From NCBI RefSeq assembly GCF_001644575.1, contig NZ_CP015596.1, positions 1,736,001 through 1,800,000 of the forward strand: a stretch of 64,000 nt of DNA. The letters run 5' to 3'. The notes under the pieces were generated by a model. It was not told where the DNA came from, made no database searches, and saw only the letters and a program-made list of their open reading frames with translations. Both the position numbers and the translations under genes were made by a program. Source of the DNA: Mycobacterium adipatum. GTDB taxonomy: Bacteria > Actinomycetota > Actinomycetes > Mycobacteriales > Mycobacteriaceae. How positions within the stretch are numbered: the stretch's first letter is position 1; every line of letters begins with the position of its first letter. Below, one piece after another: positions 10,199 to 19,188 of this stretch.

Positions 10199-10867
10199 GT
10201 GACGGCGCCAGCCCCTGAACCCGAACCCGAACCGGCGGTCAGTGCCCGCGCCATCTCGATGCACGGTCCGTGGGGGCCGGTCTACGGCCCCATCGACCTG
10301 GACGTCGACGCCGGCGGCGTGACCGCGCTGATCCACCCGGCCGGGACCGGACGCACCGCGCTGTTGATGACGTTGGCCGGGCGGATGCGGCCACTGTCGG
10401 GCACCGTGACGGTGTTCGGTCACAGCGATGCCCGCAAGATCTTGCGGGTGTCGGCGCTGGCCAATATCGACGCACTGGACAAGATCGACCAATCGGTCAC
10501 GGTGCGCGACCTCATCACCGAGCAGTTGCGTTGGGACGCACCGTGGTACCGGTTCATCGGGCAGGCCTCCCAGACCGAGCTGGCCGATATCTGCGGCAGC
10601 ACCTTCGGTGATGTTCCGCTGCCCGGCCTGACCGCATACTTCGACCAGATCGGCGAGCTCGCGCAGGTGTTGTTGCGGATTGCCCTGGCCAACACCGGCA
10701 CCCCGCCGCTGTTGGTGGTCGGCGACCTGGACGGCATCACCGACGACCGCAACCGTGCCGTGGTGCTGGAACGCCTCATCGCGCTGGGGGAGAACCAGAC
10801 GGTGATCACCGCATCCGCCAACCCCGTTCCCGCAGCCCGTGCGCAGATCACAATGGAGAGTGAGTAG
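10199..10867 (+). CDS. Degenerate ABC-type ATPase subunit
   Basis: A 222-residue protein with the fold pattern of an ABC ATPase but damaged motifs. The Walker A region reads HPAGTGRTA (46-54) with Arg52 where the nucleotide-binding lysine should be. The signature region reads IGELAQ instead of LSGGQ. The Walker B region is LLVVGDLDG (171-179) without a following Glu. An EPEPEPEP tract precedes the domain. Start is GTG 10199. It ends 2 bp before the YhgE/Pip membrane gene, so the two products probably work together as a transport or scaffold complex. ATP hydrolysis looks doubtful; a regulatory or nucleotide-sensing role is possible. Confidence 0.65.
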   Translation: MTAPAPEPEPEPAVSARAISMHGPWGPVYGPIDLDVDAGGVTALIHPAGTGRTALLMTLAGRMRPLSGTVTVFGHSDARKILRVSALANIDALDKIDQSVTVRDLITEQLRWDAPWYRFIGQASQTELADICGSTFGDVPLPGLTAYFDQIGELAQVLLRIALANTGTPPLLVVGDLDGITDDRNRAVVLERLIALGENQTVITASANPVPAARAQITMESE

Positions 10868-10869
10868 CC

Positions 10870-12876
10870 ATGCTTGCCGGAATGTCGCTGGGCACCGACC
10901 TCAAACGGTTCTCGCGGGGCGCGATGCCGCGCATCGCGCTGGTCACCGTGGTGCTGATGCCATTGTTGTACGGCGCCATGTATCTGTGGGCGTTCTGGAA
11001 CCCGTTCGATGCGGTGAACAAGGTGCCGGTCGCTCTGGTCAACGAGGACACCGGCACCGTGGTCGACGGTAAGAAACTCGACGCCGGCGCCCAGGTCGCC
11101 GACGCCCTGCTGAATTCCGGTCAGCTGCAACTGCATGAGGTCTCGGCCACCGAGGCCGCCGACGGGGTGAGCAGCGGCAAGTACTACTTCTCGGTGACGC
11201 TGCCGCGGGACTTCAGCGCCGATATCGCCTCCCCGTCGGGGAACGCCCCGCAGCAGGCGCGGATCGACTTCACCTTCAACGATGCCAACAACTATCTCGG
11301 ATCGATCATCGGTCAGAACGCCGCCCGTGAGGTGATCAACCAGGTCAACGCGAGCATCGGGCAGCGCACCCTGGAGACCGTGCTGACCGGGCTGACCGAC
11401 GCCGGTGACGGCCTGGTGAAGGCCGCCGACGGTGCCCAGCAGTTGGCCGCCGGTAACGCGCAGGCCAACGACGGGGCTCAGCGGTTGGCCTCGGGCGCAG
11501 GCGAACTGACCGCCGGGCTGGCGGTCGCGCGGGACGGTTCTGCGCAGCTGATGGCCGGCACCCGCCAGCTGGCCACCCGGGTGGACTCCGCGACGGGCCC
11601 GCTGCTGGAGATGCTGGATCGGGTGAGTGGGCTGCAGCTCAATCCCGACGAGGTCGGTCAGCTGGCGCAGCGGCTCAGCTCGGCGGTGCGCTCCACCACC
11701 GACCGGGTGGCCGCGCTCAACGTCGATCAGGCCCAGGCCGCCGCCATCGTCGATCAGGCTCTCGCTCTGCTGCAGACGAACCCGGACCCGACCGTGCGCC
11801 ATGCCGGCGACGTGCTGGCCGGGGCGCAGCGCCTGCTGCGGGCCAACGGTATCGACCCGGCCACCGACGACGGTTTGATTCGGTTGCGGGACAGTGCGTC
11901 CCGGCTCGAAGGTGAACTCGGTGACCCGAACAGCAAGCTGCGGGTGTTCATCACCCGGGCGCTGGACGGTGGCCTGCGCGATGACGTCGCCGCCCTCAAG
12001 GACGGCGTGGACCGGCTCGACACCGGCGCGCACCAACTCAACAGCGGCCTGGTGCAACTGGCCCGCGGCGGCGGCCAGTTGTCCTCGGGGGCAACACAGC
12101 TCGCCGACGGCACACAGCAACTTGCCGACGGCAGCGCGGAACTGGCCAGCAAGCTCAAGGAGGGCTCGGCGCAGGTCCCGTCGTGGACGCCGCAGCAGCG
12201 TACCGAGGTGGCCCGCACCCTGGCCGCTCCCGTCAGCCTGGAACTCACCACCGACAACCCGGCCCCCACATTCGGTACCGGATTCGCCCCGTTCTTCCTG
12301 CCGCTGGCGCTGTTCATCGGTGCGCTCATCATCTGGATGTTGTTGAAACCGGTGCAGTCCCGCCCGATCGTGTACGGGCTCGGCGCGCTGCGGGTGGTGC
12401 TGGCATCGTATTGGCCCGCGCTGTTGATCGTCGTCTGCCAGGTCGCGGTGATGTACCTGGTGGTGCACTTCGGCGTCGGCCTGCAAGCCAAGTATCCGCT
12501 GGCCACCGTGGCGCTGCTACTGCTGATCGGCGCGACGTTCCTGGCCATCATCCAGGCCTTCAACGCGCTGTTCGGTGTGTCGGTGGGCAGGGTGGTCACG
12601 CTGGCATTCCTGATGCTGCAGCTGGTGTCCGCCGGCGGTATCTACCCGGTCGAGACGACGGCCAAGCCCTTCCAGATTCTGCACCCGTTCGATCCGATGA
12701 CCTACGCCGTCAACGGGTTACGGCAGACCATCGCCGGAGGTGTGGATTCCCGGCTGTGGATCGCGATCGCGGTGCTCACCGGTCTGTTGGTGGCGGCGCT
12801 GGCGGCCAGTTCCTGGGCGGCGCGGCGCGACCGGCAGTACACGATGGAACGGCTGAACCCGCCGATCGAGGTCTGA
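10870..12876 (+). CDS. YhgE/Pip family membrane protein (ABC-2-like)
   Basis: A 668-residue protein of the YhgE/Pip type. There is one N-terminal membrane helix (about 18-38), a large extracytoplasmic region (about 40-470) rich in Ala-Gly-Gln-Leu repeats of the AQQLA/AGTRQLA kind likely to form long coiled helices, then five C-terminal membrane helices (about 475-655). This architecture is related to ABC-2 permeases and phage-infection proteins. The family occurs in cell-envelope export and in Gram-positive secretion loci. The immediately preceding degenerate ATPase gene is the probable partner. The substrate is unknown. Confidence 0.8.
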   Translation: MLAGMSLGTDLKRFSRGAMPRIALVTVVLMPLLYGAMYLWAFWNPFDAVNKVPVALVNEDTGTVVDGKKLDAGAQVADALLNSGQLQLHEVSATEAADGVSSGKYYFSVTLPRDFSADIASPSGNAPQQARIDFTFNDANNYLGSIIGQNAAREVINQVNASIGQRTLETVLTGLTDAGDGLVKAADGAQQLAAGNAQANDGAQRLASGAGELTAGLAVARDGSAQLMAGTRQLATRVDSATGPLLEMLDRVSGLQLNPDEVGQLAQRLSSAVRSTTDRVAALNVDQAQAAAIVDQALALLQTNPDPTVRHAGDVLAGAQRLLRANGIDPATDDGLIRLRDSASRLEGELGDPNSKLRVFITRALDGGLRDDVAALKDGVDRLDTGAHQLNSGLVQLARGGGQLSSGATQLADGTQQLADGSAELASKLKEGSAQVPSWTPQQRTEVARTLAAPVSLELTTDNPAPTFGTGFAPFFLPLALFIGALIIWMLLKPVQSRPIVYGLGALRVVLASYWPALLIVVCQVAVMYLVVHFGVGLQAKYPLATVALLLLIGATFLAIIQAFNALFGVSVGRVVTLAFLMLQLVSAGGIYPVETTAKPFQILHPFDPMTYAVNGLRQTIAGGVDSRLWIAIAVLTGLLVAALAASSWAARRDRQYTMERLNPPIEV

Positions 12877-12877
12877 G

Positions 12878-13297
12878 TCAGCGGCGCGACACCGCGAGCG
12901 AGCCCGGGCCGATGGCGACCAGCAACAGGAAGATGAAGCAGTAGAGCACCGCGGTCTCGCCGCCGTTGTCGATGGGCCAGAACGCGTCCGGGAAGTGCCG
13001 CCAGAAGTAGGCGACCGCCATCATGCCGGCCGCGATGAACGCGGCCGAACGGGCCAGCAGACCGATCGCGATGAGCAGACCGAGCACGATCTCGAGCGCT
13101 CCGGCCCACCACATCGGCCAGGCACCGAACGCCGCGACGGTGCCGCTGGGGAAGCCGAACAGTTTCGCCGTTCCGTGCATCGCGAACATGAGCCCGACGA
13201 CCATCCGGAACACTCCGAGGGCGATGTCGGCATCGGGTATCGGGCGGGTGCCGCGTCCCGACGTGCTGCGTGCGGCGCGGTCCGTGGAGGTGGACAT
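12878..13297 (-). CDS. DoxX family membrane protein
   Basis: A 139-residue protein with four predicted membrane helices and the DoxX-family start (ADIALGVFRMVVGLMFAMHG, 24-43). DoxX proteins are integral membrane proteins linked in mycobacteria to thiol and oxidative-stress responses, but the biochemical activity is not settled. It converges on the YhgE/Pip gene with one base between stops. It is divergent from trcR across a 156-bp gap. Confidence 0.8.
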   Translation of the reverse strand: MSTSTDRAARSTSGRGTRPIPDADIALGVFRMVVGLMFAMHGTAKLFGFPSGTVAAFGAWPMWWAGALEIVLGLLIAIGLLARSAAFIAAGMMAVAYFWRHFPDAFWPIDNGGETAVLYCFIFLLLVAIGPGSLAVSRR

Positions 13298-13453
13298 GGT
13301 GGTCGGCCCTTTCGGTGGCTGCGCGGACGGGATGTCCGGTGCGTCTGGGTGCCAAGTCTTCTGGCCGGACGGGCGCCGGCGGGCACACTCATAGACGATT
13401 CAAATGTTGTTGCCGCTGCTTCGGCGGCCGCCGACGGCGACAATGGTCCGGTG

Positions 13454-14218
13454 ATGTCCACACCGGCCGAAGACCGGCGGCCCCGCCGAGCCATCCTCGG
13501 CCAGTTGCCGCGGATGTACCGCGCCGACGGTTCACCGATCCGGGTGCTGCTCGTCGATGACGAACGCGCGCTGACCAATCTGGTGCGGATGGCCCTGCAG
13601 TACGAGGGTTGGGAGATCGACGTCGCCCATGATGCGGCCGAGGCCGTCGCCAAATACCGCGCCGCCACCCCCGATCTGCTGGTGCTCGACATCATGCTGC
13701 CCGATACCGACGGCCTCGGTGTGCTCGCCCAGATCCGTGATTCGGGTCCCTACACACCGACGCTGTTTCTCACGGCGCGGGATTCGGTGGCCGACCGGGT
13801 CACCGGGCTGACCGCCGGCGGCGACGATTACATGACCAAACCGTTCTCACTCGAAGAGTTGGTGGCCCGGCTGCGCGGACTGCTGCGCCGTACCGCCTAT
13901 CTGACGCCGGCCGAGGACGAATCGCTGGTCGTCGGGGACCTCGCCCTGGATGTGCCCAGCCGTGCGGTCACTCGCGGCGGCGAGCCGGTCGCACTGACCT
14001 CCACCGAGTTCGACCTGCTCCGGTTCATGATGCGCAACCCGCGACGTGCCTTGAGCCGCAACGAGATACTGCAACACGTGTGGGATTACGACTTCGGTGG
14101 TCGGACCAGCATCGTGGATCTGTACGTGTCGTATCTACGCAAGAAGCTCGACACCGACCGCGAACCGATGATCCACACCGTGCGCGGTGTCGGTTACCTG
14201 CTGCGCGCCGCGCCGTGA
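13454..14218 (+). CDS. trcR: OmpR-family response regulator TrcR
   Basis: A 254-residue two-component regulator. The receiver domain (30-145) has acidic pair Asp35/Asp36, phosphoacceptor Asp79 in VLDIMLPD, Thr107 and Lys129 in MTKPF. The C-terminal domain (about 155-250) is a winged helix (LTSTEFDLLRFMMRNPRRAL). The N-terminal AILGQLPRMYRADGSPIRVL and overall sequence match M. tuberculosis TrcR closely. The usual partner kinase TrcS is not adjacent: the next gene is accD3 on the other strand. A GTG at 13451 is an alternative start, and a GACAAT -10-like hexamer at 13439-13444 could make the transcript leaderless. Confidence 0.85.
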   Translation: MSTPAEDRRPRRAILGQLPRMYRADGSPIRVLLVDDERALTNLVRMALQYEGWEIDVAHDAAEAVAKYRAATPDLLVLDIMLPDTDGLGVLAQIRDSGPYTPTLFLTARDSVADRVTGLTAGGDDYMTKPFSLEELVARLRGLLRRTAYLTPAEDESLVVGDLALDVPSRAVTRGGEPVALTSTEFDLLRFMMRNPRRALSRNEILQHVWDYDFGGRTSIVDLYVSYLRKKLDTDREPMIHTVRGVGYLLRAAP

Positions 14219-14234
14219 GCCGCCGATCGCCGGT

Positions 14235-15725
14235 TCACAGCCCGATGCGCCGGTAACGGTGCAGCCGGGTGCCGACCCGTTCGATATCGGACATGGCGCG
14301 CAGCCGGTGCAGCTCGCCGGCGATGGTCGCCGAGAGGCGCGCCGTGAATGCCTTTGGCTCGTCCGCCGCGTCGGGTTGTTCGGCGACGATGACATCGACG
14401 ATTCCGTTACGCAACAGGTCGGCCGATCGGATGCCTTGGGCCGCAGACAGTTCCGGTGCGTGGTCGGTATCGCGGAAGACGATGGCGCTGGCGCCCTCGG
14501 GTGGCAGTGGCGCCAGCCAGCCGTGCTGGGCGGCCAGTACCCGATCGGCGGGCACCATCGCCAGCGCGGGCCCGCCGCTGCCCTGGCCGAGCAGGATGGA
14601 CACCGTCGGCACCGGCACGGTCACCAATTCGGCCAGGCAGCGCGCGATCTCACCGGCGAGGCCGTCCTGCTCGGCGTCGGCCGAGAGTGCCGGGCCGGCG
14701 GTATCGATGAAGGACACCAGCGGTAACCGCAGACCGGCGGCCAGCGCCATCCCGCGGCGCGCCGCGCGCAGCGCCTCCGGGCCCAGCATGCCGAGGCGGC
14801 GCTGGCCGAGTACCACCGCCGGTTGACCGCCGAACCGGGCCAGCGCCAGCAGCGTCTGACCGGAAGTCGTGTCCTGCTCGGTGTCCGGGTCGCGCCGCTC
14901 CGGGCCGCCGGAAGCCGAGAGCACCACCGGGTCCGTCGCCCCGTGCCGCAGCACGTACTCGGCGCCGGGGCGATCGGGCCGCCGCGACGCCAGCACGGAA
15001 TCCCAGGCCGGGATGTCGGCAATGGCGGCCGGCTGCGGAGCCGGTGGTGGTGGGCCGGGCGGATCGAGGATCACCGCCAGCGTCCGGTCGAGCACCGAAC
15101 GCAGCGCCTCCGGGGGCACCACGCCGTCGATGACGCCGTGCCGGTACAGGTTCTCGGCGGTCTGCACGTCCGGCGGGAACTTCTCGCCGTAGAGCTGCTC
15201 GTACACCCGGGGGCCCAGGAAGCCGATCAGCGCGCCCGGTTCGGCGGCGGTCACGTGCCCGAGCGACCCCCAGGACGCGAAGACCCCGCCGGTGGTGGGG
15301 TGACGCAGATACACGATGTAGGGCAGGTGTTCGCGCTTGTGCAACTCGACGGCGGCCGCGATCTTCACCATCTGCAGGAAGGCGACGGTGCCCTCCTGCA
15401 TGCGTGTACCGCCGGACGCGGGGGAGGCCAGCAATGGCAGCCGCTCGGCGGTCGCACGGGTGATCGCCGCGGTGATCCGCTCCGCCGCAGCCACCCCGAT
15501 CGAACCGGCAAGGAAGTCGAACTCGCAGGCCAGCACCGCCACCCGCCGGCCGTGCACGGTGCCCTCACCGGTCAGCACCGACTCGTCCAGGCCCGACTTC
15601 TCGGCGGCGGCACGTAGCTCCGCGCGGTAGGCGTCGGACCGGGCCACCTGCAGCGGGGCGCTGTCCCAGCTGCGGAAGGAACCCTCGTCCAGGACGGCAT
15701 CACGTAGTGCCAGCGCGCTGCTCAC
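14235..15725 (-). CDS. accD3: Acyl-CoA carboxylase carboxyltransferase AccD3
   Basis: A 496-residue carboxyltransferase with two crotonase-like halves in one chain, the beta-like part about 1-235 and the alpha-like part about 255-480. Motifs seen include [20 protein letters not shown] and ISLF-type [11 protein letters not shown]. The length and sequence match M. tuberculosis AccD3 (Rv0904c). Such proteins transfer carboxyl from carboxybiotin to an acyl-CoA such as acetyl-CoA. The exact substrate of AccD3 is not well established. It is divergent from echA6 with 26 bp between starts, the same arrangement as in M. tuberculosis. Confidence 0.9.
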   Translation of the reverse strand: MSSALALRDAVLDEGSFRSWDSAPLQVARSDAYRAELRAAAEKSGLDESVLTGEGTVHGRRVAVLACEFDFLAGSIGVAAAERITAAITRATAERLPLLASPASGGTRMQEGTVAFLQMVKIAAAVELHKREHLPYIVYLRHPTTGGVFASWGSLGHVTAAEPGALIGFLGPRVYEQLYGEKFPPDVQTAENLYRHGVIDGVVPPEALRSVLDRTLAVILDPPGPPPPAPQPAAIADIPAWDSVLASRRPDRPGAEYVLRHGATDPVVLSASGGPERRDPDTEQDTTSGQTLLALARFGGQPAVVLGQRRLGMLGPEALRAARRGMALAAGLRLPLVSFIDTAGPALSADAEQDGLAGEIARCLAELVTVPVPTVSILLGQGSGGPALAMVPADRVLAAQHGWLAPLPPEGASAIVFRDTDHAPELSAAQGIRSADLLRNGIVDVIVAEQPDAADEPKAFTARLSATIAGELHRLRAMSDIERVGTRLHRYRRIGL

Positions 15726-15751
15726 ACGAGAAGGCTAATAGGCTGGGGTTC

Positions 15752-16498
15752 ATGATTGGTGTGACCCGTGACGGCAACGTCCTCACTCTGGAAATGCAAC
15801 GCCCCGAGCGCCGCAACGCCCTCAACGCCGCCCTCGTCGACGGCCTGCGGGAAGAGATCGAGAAGGCCAGCCAGAATTCCGCGACCTCCGGGGTTCGCGC
15901 CATCGTGCTCACCGGGCAGGGATCGGTGTTCAGCGCCGGCGCGGACCTCTCCGACGCCGAAGGCGTGGCCAAGGATCTCCCGGAGCGGGCCAAGCAGCTG
16001 AACCTGGCCATCGACGCCAGCCCGGTACCGATCATCGCGGCGTTGAACGGCCCGGCGATCGGGGCCGGAGTCATCTTGGCGATGATCTGCGATCTGCGGG
16101 TCGCGGCGCCGGGGACCTACTTTCAGTTCCCGATCGCCAAGTACGGGCTGGCGCTCGACAACTGGTCGATCCGACGGCTGGTCTCGCTGGTCGGGCACGG
16201 CCGGGCCCGCGGGATGTTGATCGCCGCCGAGCGGCTCGACCTCGACACTGCGGTACAGACCGGCATGGTCAACCGGGTCGGCACCCTCGCCGACACCCAG
16301 GCCTGGGCCGCCGAGATCGCCGGGTTCGCCCCGCTGTCGGTCGCGCACTCCAAGCGGGTCCTCAACGATGACGGCGCCTACGAGGAGCCCTGGCCGGCGC
16401 ACAAGGCGGGCTTCGACAAGGCCTGGGCCAGCCCGGACGTGATCGAGGCCCAGGTCGCCCGGATCGAGAAGCGTCCTCCGAACTTCCTCGGCGCCTGA
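15752..16498 (+). CDS. echA6: Crotonase-fold acyl-CoA carrier EchA6
   Basis: A 248-residue crotonase-fold protein matching M. tuberculosis EchA6, including [14 protein letters not shown] and the [12 protein letters not shown] end. The two glutamates that catalyse enoyl-CoA hydration are absent (GAGVILAM and FPIAKYG at the corresponding sites). EchA6 is reported to be an essential acyl-CoA-binding shuttle to FAS-II for mycolic acid synthesis in place of a hydratase, and to be the target of THPP inhibitors. The ATG at 15752 is chosen because MIG is the conserved start. Its stop shares one base with the next ATG, so it is coupled to the metallo-hydrolase. Confidence 0.9.
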   Translation: MIGVTRDGNVLTLEMQRPERRNALNAALVDGLREEIEKASQNSATSGVRAIVLTGQGSVFSAGADLSDAEGVAKDLPERAKQLNLAIDASPVPIIAALNGPAIGAGVILAMICDLRVAAPGTYFQFPIAKYGLALDNWSIRRLVSLVGHGRARGMLIAAERLDLDTAVQTGMVNRVGTLADTQAWAAEIAGFAPLSVAHSKRVLNDDGAYEEPWPAHKAGFDKAWASPDVIEAQVARIEKRPPNFLGA

Positions 16499-17592
16499 TG
16501 TTCGCGCAGGCGGCCCGGTTGCTGGGCGGAACCACTGCCGTGGTTGCCGGTGGCTGGGTGCTGCGCGCGGTGCAGGGCGCGCCGTCGGCGCTCGGTGCCG
16601 CCGATATCGGCCCGCACGCCAAGAAGTCGCCGAACTACGACAAGGGCGTGTTCGTCAACCGCGAACCGGCCTCGGCCGCCCAGCTCACCAGAGCCGATCA
16701 GTTCGCCCTGGTGCGTGACCTGGTCACCGGTGGGCAGCGTCAGCGCCCTCCCCAGGAGATCCCGCTGGTGCGGCCCACGGTCGACGCCCCGCCCGCCGAT
16801 CTCGCCGTCACCTGGTACGGGCATTCCTCGGCGCTCATCGAGGTCGACGGCTACCGGGTGCTGGCCGACCCGGTCTGGAGCCAGCGGTGCTCCCCGTCGC
16901 GGGTCATCGGACCGCAGCGCCTGCATCCGGTGCCCGCGCACCTCGACGAACTGCCCGCGATCGACGCCGTGATCATCAGTCACGACCACTACGACCATCT
17001 CGACATCCACACCATCAAGACACTGGCCCGCAGTCAGCGCGCCACGTTCTACGTCCCGCTCGGAATCGGCGCACACCTGCTCACCTGGGGTCTGCCGCCG
17101 GAACGGATCGTCGAGCTGGACTGGGACGAGAGTGCCGAACTGGGATCGCTGCGCCTGGTGTGCACGCCGGCGCGGCATTTCTCCGGCCGCTTCCTGACCC
17201 GCAACGTGACGCTATGGTCGTCCTGGGCGGTGATCGGACCGCGCCACCGGGTGTTCTTCGGCGGTGACACCGGCTACACGGCCGGCTTCACCGGCATCGG
17301 CGACACCTGGGGGCCGTTCGACCTCACCCTCATGCCGATCGGCGCCTATCACCCCGGCTGGCCGGATATCCACATGAACCCGGAGGAGGCGGTGCGCGCC
17401 CACCGCGATGTCACCGACACCGGGCTGCTGGTGCCGATCCACTGGGCGACGTTCCGGTTGGCGCCGCACCCCTGGTCGGAGCCCGTGGAGCGGATGTTGC
17501 GCGCGGCCGCCGCCGAGGGGGTGGCGGTGGCGACGCCGAGGCCGGGCCAGCTGGTCAGCTCGGCCGTGAACGACGCATGGTGGCGGGACTGA
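16498..17592 (+). CDS. Metallo-beta-lactamase-fold hydrolase (Rv0906-like)
   Basis: A 364-residue protein with the metal-binding motif SHDHYDHLD (His162, His164, Asp166, His167), a further His in TPARHFSGR, Asp in GGDTGY and a late His in PIHWATF. This is the UlaG/NAPE-PLD-like branch of the metallo-beta-lactamase fold, usually a phosphodiesterase or phospholipase. It is syntenic with M. tuberculosis Rv0906. The N terminus has a hydrophobic stretch (about 5-27) that could be a membrane anchor or signal. The ATG at 16498 overlaps the echA6 stop by one base. Confidence 0.85.
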   Translation: MFAQAARLLGGTTAVVAGGWVLRAVQGAPSALGAADIGPHAKKSPNYDKGVFVNREPASAAQLTRADQFALVRDLVTGGQRQRPPQEIPLVRPTVDAPPADLAVTWYGHSSALIEVDGYRVLADPVWSQRCSPSRVIGPQRLHPVPAHLDELPAIDAVIISHDHYDHLDIHTIKTLARSQRATFYVPLGIGAHLLTWGLPPERIVELDWDESAELGSLRLVCTPARHFSGRFLTRNVTLWSSWAVIGPRHRVFFGGDTGYTAGFTGIGDTWGPFDLTLMPIGAYHPGWPDIHMNPEEAVRAHRDVTDTGLLVPIHWATFRLAPHPWSEPVERMLRAAAAEGVAVATPRPGQLVSSAVNDAWWRD

Positions 17593-17610
17593 CCCGATAG
17601 CGTGGTCGGG

Positions 17611-19188
17611 GTGAGACTGATCTTGAGCATCGCCGCGTCCGCCGTGCTGGTGGCCGGGTGCGGAGCCCCGAATACGGCGCAACCCAGTCAGGGAACACCG
17701 GCGCCGGTGGCATCCCCGTCGGCGCCGGTGCCGCCACCACTGGTGCCCGCGATGCCGTTGCCGGACAACGCGGTCGAGAACGCGGTGTCCAAGCTGGACG
17801 GCCTGGCCGCAGAACTGCTGCGGGAGTCCGGTGTTCCGGGGCTGGCGGTGGCCGTCGTGCATGGCGGAAAGACGGTGTACGCAAAGGGTTTCGGTGTCCG
17901 CGATGTGCGCTCCCAGGAGCCGGTGGACCCGGATACGGTCTTTCAACTCGCCTCGTTGTCCAAACCGCTGAGCGCCACCGTGGTCGCCCGGCAGGTCGAC
18001 GACCAGACCGTCGGCTGGGACACCCCCGTGGTCGACGAACTGCCGTGGTTCGCGTTGTCGGACCCGGGCGTCACCGCGATGCTCACCGTCGGCGACCTGT
18101 TCTCGCACCGCTCCGGGCTGCCCGACCATGCCGGGGACAAACTGGAGGACATCGGATACGACCGCCGTGCCGTGCTCGAACGGCTGCGCCAGCTGCCGCT
18201 GGACCCGTTTCGGATCTCCTACGCGTACACCAACTTCGGGCTGACCGCGGCCGCCGAGGCGGTGTCGGTCGCCGCCGGCCTGCCGTGGGAGCGGCTGGCA
18301 CAGGAGTCGCTGTTCGGTCCGCTCGGGATGAACTCGACCAGCTACCGCTTCGCCGATTACGAGACCCGATCCAACCGGGCCGTCGGGCACATTCGGGTGG
18401 GTCCGCGGGACTATCAGCCGCGCTACGTCCGCAATGCCGATCCGCAGGCACCCGCGGGCGGCGCGAGCTCGTCGGTCAACGATATGACGCGCTGGATGTC
18501 GATGGTGTTGGCCGAGGGGAAACTCGACGACCGCCAACTCATCGATGCCGCCGCGCTGCTACCCGCGCTCACCCCGCAGGTGGTCTCCAGCAGGGGTGCC
18601 GAACCCGCGATGCGGTCGGGTTTCTACGGCTACGGATTCAACGTGGGCACCACCTCGGCGGCCCGCACCGAACTGAGCCACTCCGGTGCCTTCGAGCTCG
18701 GCGCCGGAACCAACGTGGCGATGCTGCCCTCGGCCGATGTCGGGATCGTCGCCCTGACCAACGGCACGATGTCGGGTGTGCCGGAGGCGCTGACCGCCCA
18801 GTTCGCGGATCTGGTGCAGTTCGGCGAGGTCCGGGAACCCTGGTATGAGCTGTACAGTTCCAAGCTGCTGCCGATGGGTGACCCGGTCGGATCGCTTGTC
18901 GGCGCGCCGCCGCTCGCCGATCCCGATCCGGCACAACCCCTGTCGAGTTATGTGGGCTCCTACCGCAACGACTTCTGGGGTCCCGCGGTGGTGTCCGAGC
19001 GGGACGGCAAGCTGGTGCTCGCGCTCGGGCCGCGTGGGGATTCCTTCGAACTGGCTCACCGCGACGGCAACGTGTTCACCTTCACGCTGGTCACCGAGAA
19101 TGCGCCGCCGGGCACGATCTCCAAGGCCACCTTCGACGGTCCGAAGCTCACCCTCGAGTATTTCGATGAGGCGGTATTCATCAAGTGA
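17611..19188 (+). CDS. Beta-lactamase-like serine hydrolase, lipoprotein
   Basis: A 525-residue protein starting at GTG 17611. A lipobox (LVAGC, Cys17) follows a short hydrophobic leader, so it is probably a lipid-anchored envelope protein. The class C/esterase motifs are SLSK (Ser115, Lys118), a Tyr-Thr-Asn motif in YAYTNFG and HSGAFE as the third motif. A C-terminal beta-rich domain (about 420-525) follows. It is syntenic with M. tuberculosis Rv0907. A role in peptidoglycan or ester hydrolysis is likely; a true antibiotic beta-lactamase activity is not implied. Its TGA overlaps the ctpE GTG by 4 bp. Confidence 0.85.
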   Translation: MRLILSIAASAVLVAGCGAPNTAQPSQGTPAPVASPSAPVPPPLVPAMPLPDNAVENAVSKLDGLAAELLRESGVPGLAVAVVHGGKTVYAKGFGVRDVRSQEPVDPDTVFQLASLSKPLSATVVARQVDDQTVGWDTPVVDELPWFALSDPGVTAMLTVGDLFSHRSGLPDHAGDKLEDIGYDRRAVLERLRQLPLDPFRISYAYTNFGLTAAAEAVSVAAGLPWERLAQESLFGPLGMNSTSYRFADYETRSNRAVGHIRVGPRDYQPRYVRNADPQAPAGGASSSVNDMTRWMSMVLAEGKLDDRQLIDAAALLPALTPQVVSSRGAEPAMRSGFYGYGFNVGTTSAARTELSHSGAFELGAGTNVAMLPSADVGIVALTNGTMSGVPEALTAQFADLVQFGEVREPWYELYSSKLLPMGDPVGSLVGAPPLADPDPAQPLSSYVGSYRNDFWGPAVVSERDGKLVLALGPRGDSFELAHRDGNVFTFTLVTENAPPGTISKATFDGPKLTLEYFDEAVFIK

